DNA from: Clostridia bacterium
GTDB taxonomy: Bacteria > Bacillota > Clostridia > Oscillospirales > Acutalibacteraceae
Direction of reading: 5' to 3'
DNA length: 12,599 nucleotides
NCBI GenBank assembly: GCA_900764115.1
Contig: CAAFMR010000231.1
Location: 1 to 12,599, forward strand
A program made the translations under genes and the position numbers. The stretch's first letter is position 1. Every line of letters starts with the position of its first letter. Shown here piece by piece: positions 1 through 12,599 of the stretch. The notes beneath the pieces were generated by a model, which was not told where the DNA came from, did not search any database, and was given only the letters and a program-made list of their open reading frames with translations.

Positions 1-12
1 ATTGCTTCTTAT

Positions 13-59
13 ATAATACAGCGAGACGATAGCTCACTTATATCGCCTCGCTGTATTAT
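13..59. repeat. Long inverted repeat, possible terminator or operator
   Basis: Arms 13-31 and 41-59 pair at 18 of 19 positions around a 9-nt loop. The single A26/C46 mismatch on the plus strand becomes a G-U wobble in minus-strand RNA, so an unbroken stem forms only in leftward transcripts. The GC-rich core (19-31 with 41-53) is flanked by AT-rich sequence, and TATAAT occurs in both arms region (plus strand 12-17, minus strand 63-58). There is no clean U-tract on either side, so a classical terminator is only one reading. It could also be a back-up or bidirectional terminator shared with a gene beyond the left edge, or a protein-binding palindrome. The structure is directly visible; its role is not. 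Confidence 0.55.
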
Positions 60-118
60 TATATCCAACACATTTTCACACAACCAGTGGATTGCAACAG
101 AGAAACGTATTCCGAAGC

Positions 119-159
119 AAAAAAGCATCCCGCTGCCTGTCAGCAGCGGGATGCTTTTT
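119..159 (-). terminator. Rho-independent terminator of the tuf transcript
   Basis: A perfect 12-bp GC-rich stem (125-136 with 143-154) closes on a 6-nt loop and is extended by five A-T pairs (120-124 with 155-159). Read on the minus strand, the stem is followed by six T residues (124-119). It lies about 60 nt downstream of the tuf stop codon, where the end of the cluster is expected. Because the arms carry A-runs and T-runs on both sides, it could also terminate transcripts coming from the left. Confidence 0.93.
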
Positions 160-220
160 AACGATTGCATGACGGAAATTCGCGCAAAGGCGAAACTCCT
201 CTGCCCACTATCGACGGCAA

Positions 221-1423
221 TTAGCCGTTGATCTTGGACACAACGCCGGAACCTACGGTACGGCCACCCTCACGGATAGCGAAACGCAGACCCTCTTCAA
301 TAGCGATGGGGGTAATCAGCTCCACATCCATCTCGACGTTATCGCCGGGCATGCACATCTCCACGCCCTCGGGCAGGTGGATCACGCCGGTCACGTCGGT
401 GGTACGGAAATAGAACTGGGGACGATAGTTGTTGAAGAAGGGGGTATGACGGCCGCCTTCGTCCTTGCTCAGGACATAAACCTGCGCATGGAACTTGGTG
501 TGGGGGTTGATGGAGCCGGGCTTGCACAGAACCTGTCCACGCTCGATCTCATCGCGCTGCACACCACGCAGCAGAGCGCCGATGTTATCACCAGCCTCCG
601 CATAATCCAGCAGCTTACGGAACATTTCGATACCGGTCACGACGGTCTTCTTGCGCTCCTCGGTCAGACCGATGATCTCAACTTCGTCGGACATATTCAG
701 CTTACCGCGCTCCACACGACCGGTCGCCACAGTACCACGGCCGGTGATGGTGAAGACATCCTCCACGGGCATCAGGAAAGGCTTCTCGTCGTCGCGGACG
801 GGGTCAGGGATATAGTTATCCACAGCATCCATCAGCTCCAGGATCGGCGCATAAGCGGGATCGTTGATGTCGGTGCTGGTGCACTCCAGAGCCTTCAGAG
901 CAGAGCCCTTGATGATGGGAGCATCGTCGCCGGGGAAGTCATACTTGTTCAGAGCCTCACGAATCTCCATCTCCACCAGCTCCAGCAGCTCGGGATCGTC
1001 CACCTGGTCGACCTTGTTCATGAAGACCACGATGTACGGAACGCCCACCTGGCGAGCCAGCAGCAGGTGCTCATGGGTCTGCGCCATAACACCGTCGGTG
1101 GCGGCGATAACCAGAATAGCACCATCCATCTGGGCAGCACCGGTGATCATGTTCTTGACATAGTCGGCGTGACCGGGGCAGTCCACGTGCGCATAGTGAC
1201 GCTTCGCGGTCTGATACTCCACGTGAGCGGTGTTGATTGTGATACCACGGGCGCGCTCCTCGGGAGCCTTATCAATGTTGGCGTAATCCATAAAGCTTGC
1301 GCCGCCCTGCATCGCCAGCACCTTGGTGATGGCAGCGGTCAGGGTGGTCTTACCATGGTCAACGTGGCCGATGGTACCAATGTTTACATGGGGTTTATTG
1401 CGTTCGAATTTCTCTTTTGCCAT
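221..1423 (-). CDS. tuf: Elongation factor Tu
   Basis: EF-Tu is the cytoplasmic GTPase that carries aminoacyl-tRNA to the ribosomal A site. The 400-residue product has the usual family length. Its G domain shows the P-loop GHVDHGKT (residues 19-26), the switch I segment RGITI (59-63), DCPGH (81-85, with the catalytic His85), NKVD (136-139) and GSALK (173-177). The two beta-barrel domains follow, including [15 protein letters not shown] in domain II and the conserved [11 protein letters not shown] region in domain III. The ATG start has a GGAGG ribosome binding site at 1432-1436 with 8-nt spacing, and the protein begins with the typical [14 protein letters not shown]. It is the last gene of the cluster, 142 nt behind fusA, with its own promoter (1474-1502) and followed by the terminator at 119-159. 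His117 stands where Arg is common (QTREH in many species). One copy is visible; a second tuf elsewhere cannot be excluded. Confidence 0.99.
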   Translation of the reverse strand: MAKEKFERNKPHVNIGTIGHVDHGKTTLTAAITKVLAMQGGASFMDYANIDKAPEERARGITINTAHVEYQTAKRHYAHVDCPGHADYVKNMITGAAQMDGAILVIAATDGVMAQTHEHLLLARQVGVPYIVVFMNKVDQVDDPELLELVEMEIREALNKYDFPGDDAPIIKGSALKALECTSTDINDPAYAPILELMDAVDNYIPDPVRDDEKPFLMPVEDVFTITGRGTVATGRVERGKLNMSDEVEIIGLTEERKKTVVTGIEMFRKLLDYAEAGDNIGALLRGVQRDEIERGQVLCKPGSINPHTKFHAQVYVLSKDEGGRHTPFFNNYRPQFYFRTTDVTGVIHLPEGVEMCMPGDNVEMDVELITPIAIEEGLRFAIREGGRTVGSGVVSKING

Positions 1424-1430
1424 TGTAATA

Positions 1431-1439
1431 GCCTCCTTT
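1431..1439 (-). promoter_or_regulatory. tuf ribosome binding site
   Basis: The minus strand reads AAAGGAGGC here, a near-complete match to the 16S anti-Shine-Dalgarno. Spacing from GGAGG to the tuf ATG at 1423 is 8 nt. It fixes the start codon and fits strong translation. Confidence 0.9.
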
Positions 1440-1473
1440 GATATTCAGTAATCGCTTGCACAGCTTGTCTATC

Positions 1474-1502
1474 ATTGTAGCAATTCCGCAGGGAAATTGC
1501 AA
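1474..1502 (-). promoter_or_regulatory. Sigma-A-type promoter in front of tuf
   Basis: On the minus strand a -35 TTGCAA (1502-1497) and a -10 TACAAT (1479-1474) are separated by exactly 17 nt. Transcription would start near 1467, giving a 5' leader of about 43 nt containing the tuf ribosome binding site. The sequence upstream of the -35 is A/T-rich and includes an 8-bp inverted repeat at 1503-1523. An internal promoter would let tuf be expressed above fusA, in keeping with the known cellular excess of EF-Tu over EF-G. The match is good on sequence grounds; activity is inferred. Confidence 0.75.
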
Positions 1503-1523
1503 GTACTTTTACCGGAAAAGTAC
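1503..1523. repeat. 8-bp perfect inverted repeat upstream of the tuf promoter
   Basis: GTACTTTT (1503-1510) and AAAAGTAC (1516-1523) form a perfect 8-bp inverted repeat around a 5-nt loop. It abuts the -35 box at 1497-1502. No U-tract follows on the minus strand, so it is a poor terminator. It may be a weak pause hairpin in fusA read-through RNA, or a binding site or A/T-rich upstream element of the promoter. Confidence 0.5.
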
Positions 1524-1539
1524 CAAAAATTTGCAGAAG

Positions 1540-1557
1540 TTGCAGAAAAACCTGCAA
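1540..1557 (-). other. Small hairpin just after fusA
   Basis: On the minus strand, TTGCAG and CTGCAA (1552-1557 and 1540-1545) pair around a GTTTTT loop, starting 8 nt beyond the fusA stop codon. A further CTGCAA copy follows at 1536-1531 and leads into a short T-run (1530-1525 region). The second copy could substitute as the pairing partner, placing the T-run directly after the stem, which would look like a weak terminator between fusA and tuf. The stem is only six pairs, so confidence is low. Confidence 0.35.
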
Positions 1558-1565
1558 AAAGGGAC

Positions 1566-3668
1566 TCAATCCTCTTTCTTCTGCCGCTTGGCAATGATCT
1601 CCTCCGCCACATTCTTCGGAATTTCCGCATAGTGGCTGGGCTCCATCACATACTGACCGCGCCCCTGGGTGCCGGAACGCAGATCGGTCGCATAGCCGAA
1701 CATCTCGGACAGCGGAACCGACGCGCGAATCTGCACAGCGCCGTTAATGTTCTCGGAGCCTTCCATCTGACCGCGGCGGGAAGAAATATCGCCGATGACG
1801 AAGCCCATATACTCGTCGGGAGCGGTCACGACCACTTTCATGATCGGCTCCATCAGCACGGGGTCCGCCTTGCGCATAGCATCCTTGAACGCCATTGAAC
1901 CGGCGATCTTAAACGCCATTTCGGAGGAGTCCACCTCGTGATAGGAGCCATCGTACAGGGTGACCTTGCAGTCCACTACCGGATACCCGGCGACCACACC
2001 AGCCTGCATCGCTCCCTGAATACCGGCGTCAACCGCAGGAATATACTCCTTCGGGATGGCGCCGCCCACCACGGCGTTGATGAACTCATAGCCCTTACCG
2101 GACTCGTTGGGCTCCAGCTTGATCTTAACGTGACCGTACTGACCTTTACCGCCGGACTGACGGGCATACTTGCAATCCACGTCGGCATTGCGGCGCACGG
2201 TCTCCTTGTAAGCCACCTGAGGAGCGCCCACATTGGCCTCCACCTTGAACTCACGCAGCAGACGGTCCACAATGATCTCCAGGTGCAGCTCGCCCATACC
2301 GGCGATGATGGTCTGCCCGGTCTCCTCGTCGGTGTAGGTCTTGAAGGTGGGATCTTCCTCCGCCAGCTTTGCCAGCGCAATGCCCATCTTCTCCTGACCG
2401 GCTTTGGTCTTGGGCTCGATCGCCACACGGATAACCGGCTCCGGGAACTTCATGGATTCCAGGATAATCGGGTGCTTTTCATCGCACAGGGTGTTACCGG
2501 TGGTGGTGTTCTTCAGACCGATGGCGGCGGCGATATCGCCCGCATACACCGCATCCAGATCCTTCCGATGGTTGGAGTGCATCTGCACGATACGACCCAG
2601 CCGCTCGTCGGTATCCTTATTGGCGTTATACACGGTGTCGCCCGCTTTGACGATGCCGGAATAGACCCGGAAGAACGCCAGCTTACCCACAAAGGGGTCG
2701 GTCGCAATCTTGAACGCCAGAGCTGCGAAAGGCTCGGTGTCGGAAGAATGACGAACCTCCTCCTCCTCCGTCTCGGGGTTCACACCCTTGATGGGGGGAA
2801 CATCCAGCGGAGAGGGCATATAGTCGACGATAGCATCCAGCAGCTTCTGCACACCCTTATTGCGGTAGGAAGTACCGCAGGTGACGGGAACCAGCGTGTT
2901 GGCGATGGTGGATTTCCGGATGATCGCCTTGATTTCGTCCACGGTGATCTCCTCACCGTTGAAATACTTCTCCATCAGGGCTTCATCCTGCTCGGCTACG
3001 TGCTCGATCAGCTCATCGTGATACTTCTGAGCGATCTCCTTCATATCCTCGGGGATCTCCTCCACCCGCATATCCTTACCCATCTCGTCATAGTACACAT
3101 CCGCGTTCATCTCGACCAGGTCGACGATGCCCTTGAACGTATCCTCAGAGCCGATAGGCAGCTGGATCGGTACGGCGTTGCACTTCAGACGGTCGCGCAT
3201 CATATCGACGACACGGTAAAAATCAGCGCCCATAATATCCATCTTGTTGACATACGCCATGCGGGGAACATGATACTCGTCAGCCTGACGCCACACAGTC
3301 TCGGACTGGGGCTCCACGCCGCCCTTGGCGCACAGAACCGTCACGGAGCCGTCCAGCACCCGCAGAGAGCGCTGCACCTCCACCGTGAAGTCCACGTGGC
3401 CGGGAGTATCAATGATGTTGATGCGGTGCTTATCCGTCTTGCCCTGCTTGTCCCAGTAGCAAGTGGTAGCCGCAGAGGTGATGGTGATACCGCGCTCCTG
3501 CTCCTGCGCCATCCAGTCCATGGTAGCGGCGCCGTCATGGGTCTCACCCAGCTTGTGGTTGATGCCCGTGTAGAACAGGATCCGTTCCGTCGTCGTCGTT
3601 TTACCGGCGTCGATGTGCGCCATGATACCGATGTTTCTGGTTTTTTCCAGAGATACATCTCTTGCCAT
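1566..3668 (-). CDS. fusA: Elongation factor G
   Basis: EF-G is the ribosomal translocase GTPase and also acts with RRF in ribosome recycling. The 700-residue product matches the normal length of about 690-705. The G domain has the P-loop AHIDAGKTT (17-25), switch I RGITI (59-63), DTPGH (87-91) and NKMD (141-144). GMGELHLE lies in domain III. Domain IV carries the conserved [10 protein letters not shown] loop (505-514), and the C-terminal part keeps the usual domain IV/V sequence. The ATG start has an AAAGGAGGT ribosome binding site (3676-3684) with 8-nt spacing. It lies 36 nt behind rpsG, so the two are almost certainly co-transcribed. The genomic position between rpsG and tuf supports the canonical FusA rather than a tetracycline-protection or EF-G2 paralogue. 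No truncation or frameshift is seen. Confidence 0.99.
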   Translation of the reverse strand: MARDVSLEKTRNIGIMAHIDAGKTTTTERILFYTGINHKLGETHDGAATMDWMAQEQERGITITSAATTCYWDKQGKTDKHRINIIDTPGHVDFTVEVQRSLRVLDGSVTVLCAKGGVEPQSETVWRQADEYHVPRMAYVNKMDIMGADFYRVVDMMRDRLKCNAVPIQLPIGSEDTFKGIVDLVEMNADVYYDEMGKDMRVEEIPEDMKEIAQKYHDELIEHVAEQDEALMEKYFNGEEITVDEIKAIIRKSTIANTLVPVTCGTSYRNKGVQKLLDAIVDYMPSPLDVPPIKGVNPETEEEEVRHSSDTEPFAALAFKIATDPFVGKLAFFRVYSGIVKAGDTVYNANKDTDERLGRIVQMHSNHRKDLDAVYAGDIAAAIGLKNTTTGNTLCDEKHPIILESMKFPEPVIRVAIEPKTKAGQEKMGIALAKLAEEDPTFKTYTDEETGQTIIAGMGELHLEIIVDRLLREFKVEANVGAPQVAYKETVRRNADVDCKYARQSGGKGQYGHVKIKLEPNESGKGYEFINAVVGGAIPKEYIPAVDAGIQGAMQAGVVAGYPVVDCKVTLYDGSYHEVDSSEMAFKIAGSMAFKDAMRKADPVLMEPIMKVVVTAPDEYMGFVIGDISSRRGQMEGSENINGAVQIRASVPLSEMFGYATDLRSGTQGRGQYVMEPSHYAEIPKNVAEEIIAKRQKKED

Positions 3669-3675
3669 ACAGCGA

Positions 3676-3684
3676 ACCTCCTTT
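3676..3684 (-). promoter_or_regulatory. fusA ribosome binding site
   Basis: AAAGGAGGT on the minus strand, with 8 nt between GGAGG and the fusA ATG at 3668. It is a near-perfect Shine-Dalgarno and fixes the start. Confidence 0.9.
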
Positions 3685-3704
3685 TCCTCAATAGTATAGC
3701 GGGA

Positions 3705-4295
<591 letters not shown>

Positions 4296-4325
4296 CTACT
4301 TCAGTAGCCGCTGATGAAAATGTCC

Positions 4326-4754
4326 TTACTTTTTGGCGGCTCCCGCCTTGGGACGCTTGGCACCGTACTTGGAACGAGCCTGCATACGGTTCGCCACACC
4401 CTGGGTATCCAAAGTACCGCGGATGATGTGGTAACGCACACCGGGCAGATCCTTAACACGGCCGCCACGGATCAGCACCACGCTGTGCTCCTGCAGATTG
4501 TGACCCTCGCCGGGGATGTAGGACGTGACCTCGATGCCGTTGGACAGGCGGACACGGGCTACCTTACGCAGAGCAGAGTTGGGCTTCTTCGGCGTAGAAG
4601 TCTTCACAGCGGTGCAGACACCACGCTTCTGGGGAGAATCCTGATTGATGGCTACCCGCTTCTTAGAGTTCCATCCCTTCAGCAGAGCCGGGGCTTTCGC
4701 CTTTTTCTCAAGATCCTGTCTTCCCTTCCGGACTAACTGGTTAAAAGTAGGCAA
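4326..4754 (-). CDS. rpsL: 30S ribosomal protein S12
   Basis: S12 lies at the 30S decoding centre and monitors codon-anticodon pairing. The 142-residue product starts with the family-typical [12 protein letters not shown]. It is longer than the E. coli protein (124) because of an insertion between about residues 24 and 40, as in other Gram-positive S12 proteins. Landmarks are [18 protein letters not shown] (47-64), EGHNLQEHS (83-91) and [13 protein letters not shown] (97-109). Lys57 (E. coli K42/K43 position) and Lys101-Asp102 (E. coli K87-D88 region, the methylthiolation site) are unmutated, so no streptomycin-resistance change is seen there. The start is TTG: a GGAGG at 4764-4768 lies 9 nt away, and the nearby ATG at 4759 is out of frame. 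It is the first str gene, with its own promoter at 4928-4957. Confidence 0.98.
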   Translation of the reverse strand: MPTFNQLVRKGRQDLEKKAKAPALLKGWNSKKRVAINQDSPQKRGVCTAVKTSTPKKPNSALRKVARVRLSNGIEVTSYIPGEGHNLQEHSVVLIRGGRVKDLPGVRYHIIRGTLDTQGVANRMQARSKYGAKRPKAGAAKK

Positions 4755-4763
4755 TTCATTTCA

Positions 4764-4768
4764 CCTCC
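4764..4768 (-). promoter_or_regulatory. rpsL ribosome binding site that supports a TTG start
   Basis: GGAGG on the minus strand is 9 nt from the TTG at 4754 and only 4 nt from the out-of-frame ATG at 4759. Spacing and the S12 N-terminus both favour TTG. A 6-bp AT hairpin (4769-4783) ends directly against this site. Confidence 0.85.
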
Positions 4769-4783
4769 GATAAAAATTTTATC
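4769..4783 (-). other. AT-rich hairpin abutting the rpsL ribosome binding site
   Basis: GATAAA and TTTATC form a perfect 6-bp inverted repeat with a 3-nt loop, ending one base before GGAGG. All but one of the six pairs are A-U, so it is weak in RNA. It may help keep the ribosome binding site single-stranded rather than sequester it. Confidence 0.4.
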
Positions 4784-4862
4784 TTAAAGCCGCTCCGACC
4801 GGACCGACTCTAAAACCACGGAAAACGCAGCAACAACGGGCGACTTTGCTGTTTTTTCGCAA

Positions 4863-4912
4863 GCCGTCCGGTGTTCCGGGCTCGGGCGGCTGTCCGGCAC
4901 CAGCCGGACAGC
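4863..4912 (-). promoter_or_regulatory. GC-rich structured 5' leader of the rpsL transcript
   Basis: Downstream of the promoter, the leader contains a perfect 10-bp stem (4903-4912 with 4889-4898) capped by a 4-nt loop. A third segment (4863-4872) closely resembles the downstream arm and could pair with the upstream arm instead, at nine of ten positions including one G-U. This three-segment layout resembles a switchable leader. No U-tract follows the main stem, so it is not a simple terminator. I recognise no known riboswitch or ribosomal-protein leader family. The stem is certain on sequence grounds; a regulatory role is inference. Confidence 0.45.
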
Positions 4913-4927
4913 ACACCACGATTGGTT

Positions 4928-4957
4928 ATTTTATCATAGGAAATACCCCTTTGTCAA
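4928..4957 (-). promoter_or_regulatory. Sigma-A-type promoter for rpsL-rpsG-fusA
   Basis: On the minus strand a consensus -35 TTGACA (4957-4952) and a -10 TAAAAT (4933-4928) are 18 nt apart. A TG one base upstream of the -10 gives an extended -10. The -35 starts only 3 nt beyond the rpoC stop codon. Transcription would start near 4921, leaving a leader of about 165 nt before the rpsL TTG. This allows the str genes to be transcribed independently of rpoBC; read-through from rpoC is also possible, since no terminator is seen between them. Confidence 0.82.
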
Positions 4958-4960
4958 GGG

Positions 4961-8683
<3,723 letters not shown>

Positions 8684-8692
8684 AACACAGCG

Positions 8693-8700
8693 CCCCCTTT
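8693..8700 (-). promoter_or_regulatory. rpoC ribosome binding site
   Basis: AAAGGGGG on the minus strand, 9 nt before the first of two consecutive ATG codons. It begins one base after the rpoB stop codon, so ribosomes finishing rpoB would arrive on it. Confidence 0.75.
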
Positions 8701-8701
8701 C

Positions 8702-12412
<3,711 letters not shown>

Positions 12413-12423
12413 GGCAACGATCA

Positions 12424-12428
12424 CTCCT
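12424..12428 (-). promoter_or_regulatory. rpoB ribosome binding site that sets the ATG start
   Basis: AGGAG on the minus strand is 11 nt before the ATG at 12412, slightly longer than usual. The in-frame GTG at 12424-12422 overlaps its last base, so the GTG cannot use it. Confidence 0.7.
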
Positions 12429-12445
12429 GTCTAATGTTGTATCTT

Positions 12446-12461
12446 CGGCGACCCTGCGCCG
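12446..12461 (-). other. Short GC hairpin in the rpoB leader
   Basis: CGGCG and CGCCG pair as a 5-bp GC stem around a 6-nt loop, about 18 nt before the rpoB ribosome binding site. It could affect translation or be incidental in a GC-rich leader. Confidence 0.3.
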
Positions 12462-12510
12462 TCTGTCCCGGTTTTATGCCGCCGCACAAGAAGACCGCCC
12501 CCGAGCGCAC

Positions 12511-12539
12511 CGGCAAAAAATTTTTCTTGCATTTTGCCG
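12511..12539. repeat. Inverted repeat overlapping the divergent promoter
   Basis: CGGCAAAA (12511-12518) and TTTTGCCG (12532-12539) form a perfect 8-bp inverted repeat with a 13-nt spacer. The -35 box of the plus-strand promoter (12527-12532) lies in the spacer and touches the right arm, a position typical of an operator. The geometry is visible; binding by any regulator is inference. Confidence 0.45.
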
Positions 12540-12555
12540 TGTGCTGTGCTATACT
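12527..12555 (+). promoter_or_regulatory. Sigma-A-type promoter of a divergent gene beyond the right edge
   Basis: On the plus strand, a -35 TTGCAT (12527-12532) and a -10 TATACT (12550-12555) are separated by exactly 17 nt. Transcription would start near 12562 and run out of the window. A ribosome binding site at 12586-12592 supports a coding gene starting just after the last base. Its product cannot be known from this window. Confidence 0.78.
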
Positions 12556-12585
12556 GCTGTTGCTTCGGGGCATACTTCTCATATT

Positions 12586-12592
12586 AAAGGAG
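12586..12592 (+). promoter_or_regulatory. Ribosome binding site of the gene starting past the right edge
   Basis: AAAGGAG is followed by 7 nt to the window end, so a start codon at or just after 12600 would have ideal spacing. Together with the promoter at 12527-12555 it marks a divergently transcribed gene with a leader of roughly 38 nt. Confidence 0.72.
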
Positions 12593-12599
12593 TTTATAA

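Noticed and set aside
58..63. Minus-strand promoter with TATAAT at the left palindrome
   Set aside because: The hexamer 17 nt upstream (TGGTTG) matches the -35 consensus at only two positions, and no downstream gene is visible.
377..1441. 354-codon open frame on the plus strand, antisense to tuf
   Set aside because: Shadow of a strongly conserved EF-Tu gene, with the same codon-bias explanation and no ribosome binding site or promoter of its own.
4560..4590. Possible streptomycin-resistance changes in rpsL
   Set aside because: The PKKPNS motif and the RVKDLPG region are intact.
4779..4919. 46-codon GTG-initiated minus-strand frame with several Cys, spanning the rpsL leader
   Set aside because: The GTG lies at about the predicted transcript 5' end with no ribosome binding site, and the region is better explained by RNA stems. 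A leaderless peptide is possible but unsupported.
12413..12424. rpoB start at the GTG at 12424
   Set aside because: The GTG overlaps the AGGAG ribosome binding site; the ATG at 12412 fits both the site and the usual N-terminus.
12425..12599. Promoter for rpoB on the minus strand
   Set aside because: Candidate -10 boxes such as TACAAC near 12440 have no acceptable -35 at 16-18 nt, so I did not annotate one.

Overview
This window is a housekeeping stretch of a bacterial chromosome: the RNA polymerase genes rpoB and rpoC followed by the str cluster rpsL-rpsG-fusA-tuf, all on the minus strand. Protein features point to a low-GC-type Gram-positive lineage with fairly GC-rich coding sequence, most likely class Clostridia, perhaps an Oscillospirales/Ruminococcaceae-like gut anaerobe. 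The clues are the long-form S12 with an insertion, RpoB and RpoC of about 1240 residues without the large proteobacterial insertions, AAAGGAGG-type ribosome binding sites, sigma-A-type promoters and the clustalike str gene order. The lineage assignment is inference from sequence character; no database was searched.

Layout in the direction of transcription (right to left). At the right edge, 12425-12599 is a divergent intergenic region. It carries a good plus-strand promoter and ribosome binding site for a gene whose start lies just beyond the window. rpoB (12412-8702) and rpoC (8683-4961) form a tight pair 18 nt apart. A 206-nt gap follows, with a near-consensus promoter almost touching the rpoC stop and a GC-rich structured leader. 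Then come rpsL (TTG start, 4754-4326), a 150-nt gap, rpsG (GTG start, 4175-3705), a 36-nt gap and fusA (3668-1566). A 142-nt gap then carries a separate promoter for tuf (1423-221). A strong intrinsic terminator at 119-159 ends the cluster. A second, long inverted repeat lies at 13-59 at the left edge.

The genes serve transcription and translation: RpoB and RpoC are the catalytic core of RNA polymerase, S12 and S7 are 30S subunit proteins, EF-Tu delivers aminoacyl-tRNA, and EF-G translocates the ribosome. The promoters suggest three transcriptional inputs (rpoBC, the str genes, and extra tuf transcription), which would fit the higher demand for EF-Tu.

I found no mobile element, CRISPR array, tRNA, rRNA, defence system or novel protein. 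No gene-free stretch exceeds 300 bases. The less ordinary signals are regulatory: alternative RNA pairings in the rpsL leader, consecutive non-ATG starts, a mini-ORF overlapping the rpsL start, inverted repeats next to promoters, and a divergent neighbour rather than rplJ-rplL directly upstream of rpoB.
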